This document shows, piece after piece, positions 8,423 to 18,200 of a stretch of DNA of 64,000 nucleotides. The translations under genes were made by a program, and so were the position numbers. Source of the DNA: Pseudomonas sp. BP8 (GTDB taxonomy: Bacteria; Pseudomonadota; Gammaproteobacteria; Pseudomonadales; Pseudomonadaceae); the NCBI RefSeq assembly GCF_017875955.1, contig NZ_JAGINK010000001.1, positions 4,928,501 through 4,992,500 of the forward strand. The letters are read 5' to 3'. Each line of letters opens with the position of its first letter. Within the stretch, counting starts at the first letter, position 1. The notes below the pieces were generated by a model. That model saw only the letters and a list, made by a program, of their open reading frames with translations. It was not told the origin of the DNA and searched no databases.

Positions 8423-9163
8423 ATGCGTTCCCCCTCTCGTTCTCGATCCTGGTCACGCGTGATCGCGGCTTGCGCCTGCCTCGCAACTTTCTTGCCTAGC
8501 GCCCAGGCCGCGTTGACGATCAGTTCCACGCGCATTGTCCAGCACAGTGACCGGCACAGCAGTTCGGTGATCGTCGCCAACCCGAGCAAGCGTCCTTATG
8601 CGGCGCAAATCTGGGTCAACACCGAGGCCGACGACACGACGACCACCGTGCCACTGATCGCCTCACCCGCCCTCACAAGACTGGACCCGGACAGTGAGCA
8701 GACGGTGCAGATCAATCGCTTGCCTAACGACCTGCCGCAGGACCGGGAAACCCTGTTCTACTTCAACGTGCAGGAAATCCCCCAGGCCCAAGACAATGCG
8801 CCCAACACCCTGACCATCGCCCTGCGCACCCGCATCAAACTGTTTTATCGGCCAAGCCAACTTCAAGGCAGGCCCGATGATCACTTCAAGGCGGTTGAGT
8901 GGTCGTTACAAACGATCGACGGCAAAACCCATCTGGTCGTCGACAACCCGACCCCCTATTACTACACGTTTGGCACGCTCGAGTTCAGCCAGGGCGGGCA
9001 GACCGAAACTCTGGAAGCCAGGGCCATGGCCATCCCCAAAAACCGTCAGAGCTACCCGCTGAAGCACGTTGCCACGGCGAGTACGGCTCAGGTAACTTTC
9101 AATATCGTCAATGATTATGGCGCCGTGAGCGAAACTGTGACGCGAAAACTCCCACGTCGGTAG
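8423..9163 (+). CDS. periplasmic fimbrial chaperone (PapD-like)
   Basis: This 246-residue protein carries a signal peptide ending in AQA. Domain 1 of the PapD fold follows, with the pattern ALTISSTRIVQHSDRHSSSVIVAN, a short FGS-type F1-G1 loop, LFYFNVQEIPQ and the conserved RTRIKLFYRPSQL. Domain 2 runs to the C-terminus. It should capture pilin subunits in the periplasm by donor-strand complementation and deliver them to the outer-membrane usher. Start ATG 8423 was preferred over an upstream in-frame ATG (8366) because it begins directly with the signal peptide. The gene ends only 3 bp from the convergent stop of the Ig-like protein, marking the abrupt left edge of the island. Confidence 0.88.
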   Translation: MRSPSRSRSWSRVIAACACLATFLPSAQAALTISSTRIVQHSDRHSSSVIVANPSKRPYAAQIWVNTEADDTTTTVPLIASPALTRLDPDSEQTVQINRLPNDLPQDRETLFYFNVQEIPQAQDNAPNTLTIALRTRIKLFYRPSQLQGRPDDHFKAVEWSLQTIDGKTHLVVDNPTPYYYTFGTLEFSQGGQTETLEARAMAIPKNRQSYPLKHVATASTAQVTFNIVNDYGAVSETVTRKLPRR

Positions 9164-9166
9164 GGA

Positions 9167-10627
9167 TCAGTTCTGCAACGTAAGCGCAAGAATTGGGAAG
9201 TTGGGCTGAGCAGGCCAACTACTACCTTTATCGAAACTGGCTGACACTTTGATATAGAACACTTGACCGCGGGTGAGCTGCTGCAAAAAACTCAGTGGTA
9301 CCAACACATCACCCGCCTTACCGATACCGTCGGTAACTTCCTGGGCCGTTACTTCATGGTTGCGCATCACCGCGTGAACCTTGCCCCCCGATGCACTGAC
9401 CCCTTCGAGCATGATGTTCACCCGCTGGTCAGTACTGCTGTGCAACCATTTTTCCAGCCTGAGCGGCGGATCGTTTCGGTGATCGCCCAAGCGAAATATC
9501 TCGCCCGAACGGTGCCCGGCCAATTGCGGTGTGGGCAGTTGCTCGCGTGGTATCGGCGTGACACTGACCTTGCGGATGACGGACGTCTGCGGGCCATCGG
9601 TAGTCTGCACCTGGTAATACACCGACAGGGTCTTGCCGCTCATGTTGACTGCATTACGCACGGGCACGGAGTACCTTCGCACCGGGTGCATGCCCGTCAT
9701 CGACAGGCTACCCACAAGCTCTGGCTCACCCCACTGAACAGTAAAAGCCTCCCCAGCAGCAATCACCGCCTCGTCCGGAATGATCGTTTCGACCGAGTCG
9801 CGCACGGTCTCCAATGCCAGCACCAACGTTTGCGACGAACCAGCCGCTTGCGGAACTTCCAGCCAAGGCAGCACACGCGGTATGGGCCTGGCGGCAACCG
9901 TCAGCGTGAGCGGACTCGACGGACGGCTGAGGTTACCCGCGCGGTCTTCTACCTCATAGAACGCATAACGTTGCCCGTCGCCACGCTCACGGATCATGTC
10001 GCCGTCATAGTCGATCGTCAGCGGCTTTGAGAGGTCTTCGACAGCGAGCACTCGCCTGCCCACCTCGACATTTTCGAAGGGCTCGGTATTCCAGTAAAAG
10101 ATCACCGTATCGCCCGCGCCAGGCTGGTCATACGTCGGTATCACGCCCTCAAGGAGGTTGTCGTGGGCCTTGAGGTAGGCATCGGTCAGATCAGCAGCGC
10201 CCAGGTCTGGAAACGACAGTTCACCTCGCGCGCCGCCCAGCTCGGGCGCCGTCTTGTCGATGGTCAGCAGCAGTGCCTCAGACGCGTCGTCGTTGCCGTT
10301 CCAGAAAGACACGGTGTAGTCGACACGCGCTTGTCCTTCGCGCAGAAGCGCCACAGGCACCTCGATAAACAGCTCATCGTCCTCTATCGGTGATTCCCAA
10401 GTCTTTTCATCGACGAGCTGGCCATCCCAGCGCAGGCTCAGTGTCTGCGCCTTGCCCGGACTCGGATCGGCGTTGAGCCATCTGGGTACATCGACCCGCA
10501 AGGGGCTGCGCAGCAGTGTGACAGGGAGCAGGTTGGGCTCGCCCCCCGCGATGTCATCGAGCATCCCAACGACCTTGGGTGGCGCAAGCAAGACGTCCTC
10601 GGGTTGCAGCTTCTGATCCTCCAGCAT
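9167..10627 (-). CDS. Ig-like modular protein (family B, 486 aa)
   Basis: This 486-residue protein without signal peptide is built of repeated beta-sandwich-like blocks of about 100 residues, each with aromatic strands of the form D.VIFYWNTEPF and YAFYEVEDRAGNLS. The last ~80 residues (from VNIMLEGVSA to FPILALTLQN) resemble the C-terminus of the 608-aa protein at 24448 (VRVSVNFENSG ... FNYLSLTLVA), so these are paralogues, with the 13044 gene as a third. GGAG stands before the ATG. A terminator of the upstream autotransporter lies between the two genes, so this gene either has its own promoter or depends on read-through. Unlike the other family B genes I see no lux-box-like dyad upstream. 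Function unknown. Confidence 0.7.
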   Translation of the reverse strand: MLEDQKLQPEDVLLAPPKVVGMLDDIAGGEPNLLPVTLLRSPLRVDVPRWLNADPSPGKAQTLSLRWDGQLVDEKTWESPIEDDELFIEVPVALLREGQARVDYTVSFWNGNDDASEALLLTIDKTAPELGGARGELSFPDLGAADLTDAYLKAHDNLLEGVIPTYDQPGAGDTVIFYWNTEPFENVEVGRRVLAVEDLSKPLTIDYDGDMIRERGDGQRYAFYEVEDRAGNLSRPSSPLTLTVAARPIPRVLPWLEVPQAAGSSQTLVLALETVRDSVETIIPDEAVIAAGEAFTVQWGEPELVGSLSMTGMHPVRRYSVPVRNAVNMSGKTLSVYYQVQTTDGPQTSVIRKVSVTPIPREQLPTPQLAGHRSGEIFRLGDHRNDPPLRLEKWLHSSTDQRVNIMLEGVSASGGKVHAVMRNHEVTAQEVTDGIGKAGDVLVPLSFLQQLTRGQVFYIKVSASFDKGSSWPAQPNFPILALTLQN

Positions 10628-10651
10628 GATGCGTTCTCCGATGATTCACGC

Positions 10652-10674
10652 AAAAAAAGGGCAGGCCAATGCCC
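10652..10674 (-). terminator. intrinsic terminator of the autotransporter gene
   Basis: Read on the minus strand: GGGCA, loop TTGGCC, TGCCC, then seven T. It starts 16 bp after the autotransporter stop codon. Confidence 0.8.
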
Positions 10675-10690
10675 ACCCTCTCTATTCAAC

Positions 10691-12880
10691 TTACCAGCTG
10701 TAATGCAGCCCGACGTTGGCCCCCCACGGCTGCTCGATGTGCTTGCCGTTGCTGTAGTCGAAGTCGGCATGGAGCTGCATCCTCTCGGTCAGCGATACCG
10801 CAACGCCAGCACCCACTTCGCCGCGCGAACCGGACAGGTCATTGTCGAAGCGATTGCCATTGACCTCCACATCACTGCCACCGACAAACTCATGGGCGTA
10901 AGCCAGGCGCACGTATGGCTGCACGTACTTGCCCTGCCCCAGGTCAAAGGTACGACCAACCGTGGCACCGGCCTTGCCGAGCAACGAACGGGTGTCTTCA
11001 CCCTCGGCGCTCAGGCCATTGTCCAGCTGATAGTCCTTGCCCTGGATAGCCACCGCCGACCATTGGGTATAGGGCTCAACGAAGTAGCCATCGGCCAGGT
11101 CGATGTGCCGGCCGAATTCCACCGTGGCGCCCACGCCGAGGTTGTCGTAGTTACCCTGGGTGCGCCTGCCGTCGCTCAAGCTGACATCAGCGCTGTTATC
11201 GAAGCGGTTGACTTTGAGCACACCGTCGAAGTAATAGCCACTTTGCGCATCCAGCCAAGTCACATACCCCCCCAGGTAGTAGCTCTTGACCTCGGCCGAG
11301 GCACCGCGGGCGATGTTCAGGTCAGAGCTGCTGTAGCCGCCCAATACCCCCGCCAGCCACTGCCCGTCACCAATCGGCAAGGGCGCGTCAGCTCCGAACG
11401 AGACGCCCTGCTGGACTTGCTGGTAAGCCGTTCCGGCGCCTTCGGCGACGTTGAACTTGTTGCCATAGGCACGCATCCAGCCACCCGACTTGCGCTCATC
11501 CAGGCGCAATTCCCCCATGCGGGCACGCAAGCTGCTCAGTTCGCCATACCAGATGGTTGGTGCTGTATTGAACAAGGCCAGTACCGAAGCCGTACCGGGG
11601 CTGATGATCTTGCTCGATCCATCCAGAAACCAGTCATTGCCACGCTGGACCAACTCGTAGGAGAACGCGCCCAGGTCGACCGGACCACCGGCCAGGGCGA
11701 AGCTGGCATCGCCGCCACCGGTCTGGATCAGGTGCAACTGACTGGCAGACAGCGGGTCGGCACCACTACTGCCGACCAGCACACTGTGATTGCCGGTGGC
11801 AGTGCCAGTGACCTCGAGGAAATCGGTGTCGCCGGTGCTGAAATCAGCGTCCATGACAAAGGTGCCACTGCCCGCCAGACTGCCCAGCGTCAAGCGCTGA
11901 TACTGGTCAGCCTCACCAAAGCGCACTGACCCGCCATTCATCGACAGCTCACCGAGCTGACTGTCCTCGACCATGTTCCAGCGCGCCCCGCTGTTGAGGG
12001 CCATGGCCTCAACGTTTTCCAGGCGTCCGGTCAGGCTGGCGTTGTTGTTCAGGGCCAGCTTGGCGCTGGAGCCGGCTTCGACCCGCACGTCACCGACCAG
12101 ATCGCTGTTATCGACCGTCATCGTCGCGGTTGAATTACCGACCACTTCGAGCAGCGTGCCATTACTGCCAACCAGGCTCGAACCGGCGCTCACTTCAATG
12201 TTTGCGTTGGCTGGAGCAAATTCATTGCCAACGACGATTGCCGAACCGTCCAGGCCTTCTACCCGCGAACCAATCAGATTTACCTTGGCAGGATCAGCAA
12301 GATCGGGGTCGGCAAAAATCAACAAGCCATTGCTCGCGCCGATCAGGCTACTGTCTTCAGCATTGAGCACAGCGCTGCCGAACAAAGTCGCTGCCGCTGC
12401 ACTGCCGGTGCCCACCAGTGAGCTGCGTTGCAGGTTGAGCGTCGAAGTAGCCGATATCCGCGCCCCGCCTCGGCCACCCTCAACGTAACTGTCAGTGACC
12501 GTGGCCGTCGATCCGACCGTGCCGGTGCGCAGCAGGTTCAGGCCGAGCCGGTCAGTGATGAGCCGGGAATTGCCGCTGATATTAGCGCTGGCACCGGCTG
12601 ACAAGGCGATTGCATCAAAACCCGCGGTGATCACCGTGCTTTGGCGCATATCAAGCTGAGCCTCGCGACCCACCACGATACGGTCGGTGCTGGCGCCCTC
12701 GGCCTCGAGACGAGCACGTTCGTTGAGGCGGTAATTGTCGCGGACTGTACTGGCGTCGATAGCCAATTCGCCATCGACGACGGTTATTGCCATGGCGGGG
12801 GACGTCAGCAGGAGCATTGCCGAAGCTTGCAGCAACGCGCGCGCCAGCGGATGAAGTTGATAGTTTCTAGCACTACTCAT
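10691..12880 (-). CDS. autotransporter with pertactin-like passenger
   Basis: This 729-residue type V secretion protein has a signal peptide (hydrophobic stretch ending SPAMA, about residue 31). The passenger of about 430 residues is rich in short beta-helix-type repeats (NSDLVGD, NNASLTGRLEN, GARWNM, GSVRFGE), like pertactin-family passengers. A linker region with SSLRARMGELRLDE leads into a C-terminal beta-barrel domain (from SGGWMRAYGN, about residue 465, to the terminal GLHYSW with C-terminal Trp). No RGD or protease triad is visible in the passenger. It should translocate its passenger to the cell surface, probably as an adhesin. The start has AAAGGT upstream. It is transcribed alone, bounded by a terminator at each end. 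Confidence 0.88.
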   Translation of the reverse strand: MSSARNYQLHPLARALLQASAMLLLTSPAMAITVVDGELAIDASTVRDNYRLNERARLEAEGASTDRIVVGREAQLDMRQSTVITAGFDAIALSAGASANISGNSRLITDRLGLNLLRTGTVGSTATVTDSYVEGGRGGARISATSTLNLQRSSLVGTGSAAAATLFGSAVLNAEDSSLIGASNGLLIFADPDLADPAKVNLIGSRVEGLDGSAIVVGNEFAPANANIEVSAGSSLVGSNGTLLEVVGNSTATMTVDNSDLVGDVRVEAGSSAKLALNNNASLTGRLENVEAMALNSGARWNMVEDSQLGELSMNGGSVRFGEADQYQRLTLGSLAGSGTFVMDADFSTGDTDFLEVTGTATGNHSVLVGSSGADPLSASQLHLIQTGGGDASFALAGGPVDLGAFSYELVQRGNDWFLDGSSKIISPGTASVLALFNTAPTIWYGELSSLRARMGELRLDERKSGGWMRAYGNKFNVAEGAGTAYQQVQQGVSFGADAPLPIGDGQWLAGVLGGYSSSDLNIARGASAEVKSYYLGGYVTWLDAQSGYYFDGVLKVNRFDNSADVSLSDGRRTQGNYDNLGVGATVEFGRHIDLADGYFVEPYTQWSAVAIQGKDYQLDNGLSAEGEDTRSLLGKAGATVGRTFDLGQGKYVQPYVRLAYAHEFVGGSDVEVNGNRFDNDLSGSRGEVGAGVAVSLTERMQLHADFDYSNGKHIEQPWGANVGLHYSW

Positions 12881-12919
12881 GTCGACTTACCTTTCAAGAC
12901 ACTAAGAAAAATCTTACCC

Positions 12920-12943
12920 GTAGATTTATGGCGCGGAATCTAC
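12920..12943. promoter_or_regulatory. inverted repeat in autotransporter promoter region
   Basis: GTAGATT-N10-AATCTAC, a perfect 7-bp dyad with half-sites one helical turn apart, lies 40 bp upstream of the autotransporter start codon. The geometry is that of an operator for a dimeric repressor or activator. The cognate regulator is unknown. Confidence 0.4.
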
Positions 12944-13007
12944 AAACTTCTTCCTGATGTTTATGTAGGAAAAATCAGCATTCATTTGAAGGTTGCCTGA
13001 AAGGTAA

Positions 13008-13030
13008 CGGGAGCGTTCGATACGCTCCCG
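13008..13030 (-). terminator. hairpin after the family B 659-aa gene
   Basis: CGGGAGCGT, 5-nt loop, ACGCTCCCG. On the minus strand it is followed by TTACCTTTC, a weak T-tract. It begins 13 bp after the stop codon at 13044. Confidence 0.6.
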
Positions 13031-13043
13031 GGTGATACACAGC

Positions 13044-15023
13044 CTAGGGCCTGGTCAAATCACAAGTGCCCGCCGGGCCATTGATGGAGACAGGCGCCTT
13101 GGCGTCCAGAGAGCGCACCGTCTTGCCGCCCAACTCGAACTCGTAATGCGCATAGCCATATCCATCTCGATCTGCCGGGTCAGCCTGGTCGATAGGCAAG
13201 ATGTGATCTGCGTAGGGCTGGACACGCCAGATGAATCCTTTGACGGTAGTGGCATCTACTTCGATGGTCTCTTCCAGATCGACCGCTGGGATCGCTGTCT
13301 CTTTATCGAAGGTAGTTGCTCGCCACTTGAGGGTTACCGTGTCTCCAGCTTTAACGCCATGAACAGAAAGGTCTGGAACCTGAACGCGAAACGCCGGATC
13401 GTCCGCATGATCCCCTCCAGGTGTCCACAGCGCACTGCAGTTCAGATAGCGCCCCGAGGGAATGTCGAAAGCCGGCGCGTCCGGGCGAAGGACAATGGCA
13501 TCGACCGCAACATTGGTAATCGGTGACTGCGGCGGGTTTGGGTTGTCGGTACGCGTCACCCGGTAGTGAACCGCAACAGTCCCATTGCCACTGCCCATGA
13601 TGTATGACCAGGGAATCTCAGCCGTAAGAGTGGTACCTGGCTGCCCAGCTCCAAGCGTGATATCGGCCTCTGCTACATGGTTGCCAGCCCAATAGAAACT
13701 GACGATGTCGTTTTCTTGAAAAGCCGCGTCGATGTCTACGCTTAGCTCTGCTGGCTGGTTTTCGTCGGCTTCGGTGAGTACATTGTCGGTGGCCGAGACC
13801 TTGCCCTGGATGAGCGCCGGGAGCATCTTCGAATTGATCGGGTCAGGCCAATCCGGATCCGGGTCCGGGCCTGGATCAACAGGCCCGATGCGTTCCAGGT
13901 TGACGGCGACATCAATCGCTTTGGTCCCCATCGTGACGGATCCGCGTCGCACCGAGTAGGTGACGTGCGCATCAACGCTGCCGGCTCCAGTCTCCTTGCC
14001 ATAGGCCGCCCAGATGTCCAACCCTGCAATCGGAAAAATCATCGGAAATTTTGGGGGACCAACGGGTGTCCATGGCGAGCTGTAAGCCCCCCAGGTCACC
14101 TGTACTTCATCAAGGGGATCGCTGTTGTCAAATGCCTTTACATGGACTTCGACACCGAGGGCAACGTCCTCCTGATCGATGAGCAAGTCGTTCGCCAGCG
14201 GCACGGACGGATCTTCATATACAGTTGGCCAGGCGCCCAACGCCACCCCTACTTGCCGATAGTCGGACATGTGGCTGACGTTGCCGGCCTTGTCGAGCAG
14301 TACATAGAACGCGTTGACTCCACCATTGCCAATGGCTTCGATTTTATCCACAGGGATCGTTATTGACTGATCGGCAGCGGTAACCTCAACCTTTGCAACA
14401 GGTTCCACTGACCACGGATCCTCCGGCACGCCCTTGACCCAGAACACCCAGACATGATCCTTAGGCGCCCGATCAGTGTAATCAGGTAGCGACACCGTCA
14501 CCGTGCCTTTGTTGCCGTCCAGTACGTTGGGGATAACGGGGAAAACGGTAGGGGGCTTGTCCTGATACGGCGGGCGCGTATCGAGCCTCAAGACCAACTC
14601 AGTCGATTCGTCGAGCGCGCCGTTGTAGCGCTCGACCGTATACTTGAATGTACGCGGACCATCCCCCCACGCACGAACTCTGGCTCTATCCAGCTTTAAT
14701 TCAAGCGGAAACAGGCTCTCATCGTCTGAGGTGTATTCTCCGCTATACAATTCATCCTTACCGTCGTCGACAGATAAAATAAATTTATCCGGATCACGGC
14801 TCGGTGCAACCAAATCCCATTTAGGGATGGTGATCGACAGATCCTTGTCATCATCTTTCAAGTAGGCGGCGAGCACCGTGTTGTCGGTGGCATCTGCAAT
14901 CAATGCCGCGGGAATACCGGGTGGCGCCAATTGCGCATCCGTCCCCACCGCTTGTGCACGCGCACTGCGCACCGCCTGGCGAGCGTGCTGCGCAGTAATC
15001 TGGTGACCTGCATACTTGTTCAT
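13044..15023 (-). CDS. Ig-like modular protein (family B, 659 aa)
   Basis: This 659-residue protein without signal peptide is composed of several ~100-residue beta-rich modules. Each carries a strand like DHVWVFWVKGVP or NDIVSFYWAGNHV followed by a second half ending in a YRV/YYS-type strand (VAVHYRVTRTDNPNPP). A short Pro/Asp-rich hinge (PVDPGPDPDPDWPDP) lies near the middle. The sequence ends in GPAGTCDLTRP. It is paralogous to the proteins at 9167 and 24448. The ATG at 15023 is preceded by GAGGG at good spacing; a TTG two codons upstream is less likely. It has its own lux-box-like dyad 84 bp upstream. Stretches near 14.7-14.8 kb are visibly more AT-rich than the backbone, which suits horizontal origin. 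Function unknown. Confidence 0.7.
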   Translation of the reverse strand: MNKYAGHQITAQHARQAVRSARAQAVGTDAQLAPPGIPAALIADATDNTVLAAYLKDDDKDLSITIPKWDLVAPSRDPDKFILSVDDGKDELYSGEYTSDDESLFPLELKLDRARVRAWGDGPRTFKYTVERYNGALDESTELVLRLDTRPPYQDKPPTVFPVIPNVLDGNKGTVTVSLPDYTDRAPKDHVWVFWVKGVPEDPWSVEPVAKVEVTAADQSITIPVDKIEAIGNGGVNAFYVLLDKAGNVSHMSDYRQVGVALGAWPTVYEDPSVPLANDLLIDQEDVALGVEVHVKAFDNSDPLDEVQVTWGAYSSPWTPVGPPKFPMIFPIAGLDIWAAYGKETGAGSVDAHVTYSVRRGSVTMGTKAIDVAVNLERIGPVDPGPDPDPDWPDPINSKMLPALIQGKVSATDNVLTEADENQPAELSVDIDAAFQENDIVSFYWAGNHVAEADITLGAGQPGTTLTAEIPWSYIMGSGNGTVAVHYRVTRTDNPNPPQSPITNVAVDAIVLRPDAPAFDIPSGRYLNCSALWTPGGDHADDPAFRVQVPDLSVHGVKAGDTVTLKWRATTFDKETAIPAVDLEETIEVDATTVKGFIWRVQPYADHILPIDQADPADRDGYGYAHYEFELGGKTVRSLDAKAPVSINGPAGTCDLTRP

Positions 15024-15106
15024 GTGCAACCCTCATGTATAGAGCGTGGACCTGAATGAATACACTCATCTGTTAATTCACATTGCCGCGCGCCTGCGCT
15101 ATTCAC

Positions 15107-15126
15107 AACTGGCATTTCTATCAGTT
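15107..15126 (-). promoter_or_regulatory. lux-box-like operator upstream of the 659-aa gene
   Basis: On the minus strand this reads AACTGATAGAAATGCCAGTT: 18 of 20 bases equal to the dyad at 7072-7091, and it fits NNCT-N12-AGNN. It is placed 84 bp before the start codon of the minus-strand gene. Confidence 0.62.
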
Positions 15127-15278
15127 GAATAACCGCGATGACTGACATATCGAGCAGTGAAATCGACACTCGGTGGGTGGAACTGCGCAACCGAATGCCG
15201 CAAAAGGGCAGTCGATTCATCATCGGTGCCCTTTGCGGATACATTTAACTTATCTGTTTCTAAACAGCACAAAACCAC

Positions 15279-18200
15279 TCAGGCAGATTGGCTGACCAAC
15301 CTGTCCAACGGGTCATAGCCATACTCACTGGCCTGCCCCTCAGGCACAGTTACCGAGGTCAAGCGCCCCAGGCCGTCATAGCTCAGCGTTCGCCCGACCT
15401 CGTCCCGCGTCAGGTTGCCATCGGCGTCGTACTCCAGGTCGATACGTGCGGGATAGCCGTGTTGCGGAGCATCGTTGGTGATGGCGCTCAATTGCACCGG
15501 GTCGGCGTTATCGAACAGATAGGTTGCGGTGTTCGAACCACCGGGGAAGGTCGTGCGTACTCGGGTGATATTGTCCAACGCATCCAATCGGAAAAGCTGC
15601 GTGGTTATTACCTGGCCATAGGGATCAACCGGCGCTTGGGGACCTTCGCACTCGTAGCGGGTCAACCGCGCACGATCATCATATTGGTAGGTCTCGTAGC
15701 GCAGCAGTTCGTCGCCCTCCTGCAGCGTCTTGGTGACCAGCGCGTCCCGCACGTCGTAGCTCTGCGTCAACACCTGGGTGGTTTCACCGAAGTCGAAGGT
15801 GCGCGAGATCTCCCGATCAAAATCGTCGTAGCGCAATTGAGTGCTCAGTTGCTGTTGGCCATCCTGCGTTCTGATCAGGCACTGACGCCCCAACTCATCG
15901 TAGGCAAAGGTCGACTCGGTGCTGCCCAACTGAGTGAACACCAGCCTTCCCGCAGAATCGTAACGGTAAGTCTGGGTCTGCCCCAGCACATCGACGTAGG
16001 CCAACTGCCGCGCCTGGAGGCTGGTGCGGTAATGCATGGTATAGGGCTCGCTCTGGTTGGCGACGGTTTCCAGCTTGACCTCACCGGTGCTGAAGTACTC
16101 CCTCTCAAGCGTCTGACCCTGCTCCTCGCACGCCAGCAGGCGGGCGTTGTGCCTGTCGTATCGATAATCGGCCTGCACGTTGGCTGTTGCAATGCGCCGC
16201 TGCAACGGCTCCTCGCCCAACTGAGGCTGGTAAACATACTCGATGAGTTGGCCAGAAGGTGTCAGCACCGATGCCGGCTGACGTTGCCCAGGGGCAAAGG
16301 TGAACTGGCGGAGACGGCCACCGGTGACCGACTCGATCATCCGGTCCAGGCCATCGAAGCGCTGTTCTCCGAGCACCACATCGTTGACCTTGATCAACAC
16401 CGGCAAGTCCTCACGACTGTGCGCAGCATAGTCACGATGAACCACAGCGCTGTCGGCCAGGGTCTCGTCCAGGAGACGGTCGAAGGCATCATAGGCATAG
16501 CGTTTGACCGCTTTGCGCGCATCTACCTCGCGCACCTTGCGCCCCAAGCCATCATAGAAGTGCTCTTCAACGCTGTAAGCCTGGTTGTCCTGAGTGAAGC
16601 GCTCGATCCGGGTCGGCTGCTCGAACAGGTTGAGCCAGGTGACCATGGTCCCGCTTTTGAGCGTGCCGTTCGCCGATTCACTCCATGCGCGCACTATCGG
16701 GCCTTTGGACTGCAGGGTCCCGATCGGGTCGGTCTGCTCGAAGTGCCGCACACCGTCCGGGCCTGTTTCGCAGTACTGTTGCCCCCAGGAATCAAACTCA
16801 AAATGGGTCTTCAGGGCCAGCTCGCGCGGCGTCCATTCGCCGCCTTCGATATCATCGAGCCAGTCGAACTCAGTGTGCTCGACCACATTGCCCAAGCTGT
16901 CATGCAGCACTACCTGGGTACGCCGAAACTGCTCGGCAGCCAGCAACGAGGGGTTGTCGGCATCCTGACGCTCTTCAAGCACCAGGCGGTTGAGACCGTC
17001 AACCCAGCTGCGGGTGGTCACGCCCTTGACGTCGACCATAGTCTGCAGCGCCTGCCGCGAGCCTCCCGAGACCAAGTTGTAACGGTAGTGGCGTGACGCA
17101 GTGAAGTCGGGCTCGTTGGGCGAGACCGTTTCTTTGATGACCCGACGCAGCGCATCATACTCATAAGCGATCTCGACATCGTTGTCGTCACGGTTGAGCA
17201 GCGGCTGGTTGAGCAATACCGATTGGCGCAGGGTAACGACCTTGCGCGCGTGGCGTTCGCTGTCGTGGTCAAAGCCGGTGATCGTTTGCACGGTTTGCAG
17301 CACACCGTAGCCCACATCAGCACCGGTCTGGTAGGCAGATTCGATGCGTGTGGCAAGCCCGTTGCGGGTGATCGTTTCCTGCTCGATTCGACCATGGCGC
17401 AGCGCATCGGTCGGCGCCTGCACATAGGTGCGCACGATCTGCTCCAGCGGCGTGAGCTGCGCGCCCTGAAGTGCAGATTGATCTTCGTGGTCGGGTAATA
17501 GCCAGCCCGTGCGCCAAGTCTCAGGATTGGCCTGGGAAATCGGCTCCAGCTTGCTGTAGCGATAATCGGTGCGCAGGCTCGCAGCCTCCCCTTCACCGTC
17601 GCTCGAGGGTTCAACGGTCATCGCTTTGATGGAGCGCACGAACGCGTGCGGGTCCGCCGGACACAGCTCGACCGGATTACCCTCGGCATCCTTGCCCATC
17701 TCCCCGCCGAGGGGGTAGTAGGTATAGAACGTGCGCAGGCCACTGGCCTGAACTTCTTCGGTCAGGTTGCCGTAACCATCATAGAGCGTGCTGGTGACTT
17801 CTTCGCGAGGAGGGATATTACTCTCGCTCCTGCGCCAGCGCTTGAGCACGCGATGCGGTAGTTGGAAATAGTTCGGTTGTTGCTCAAAGCTGCGGCCTTC
17901 GACTTCAGCGTAGGTGGTTTCGGTTTCTTCGATGCAGCCCGCTTCTTCGGAGCGCTGCAGGGTCAGCAGGTGAAAGCGGTTGAAGCTGCGGCTGACCGTG
18001 CGCAACGCCTTACCGGCTTGCAGATAGCTGACGGTACTGCCGTAGCTGAAACCCGTGCCGGCAAACTGGTAGAGGTTGTCCTCACCGTCTTCGCGCCAGA
18101 CCACGCCGGTGGCGCCACGCCCGAGGAAGTTGTTGGTGGTGTAGGCGTATTCGGTAACCATGTCCGGCTGGTCGAAGCCGGGTTCGATAACGTGCCGGGT

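Noticed and set aside
10604-11929. 441-aa plus-strand frame opposite the autotransporter
   Set aside because: Antisense shadow: it covers the terminator and beta-barrel coding region and has no start signals.
15288-17096. 602-aa plus-strand frame opposite the short RHS gene, and similar long antisense frames at 17862-19205 and 27722-29176
   Set aside because: They are antisense shadows of high-GC RHS coding sequence. The RHS frame has clear YD repeats and ribosome binding sites.
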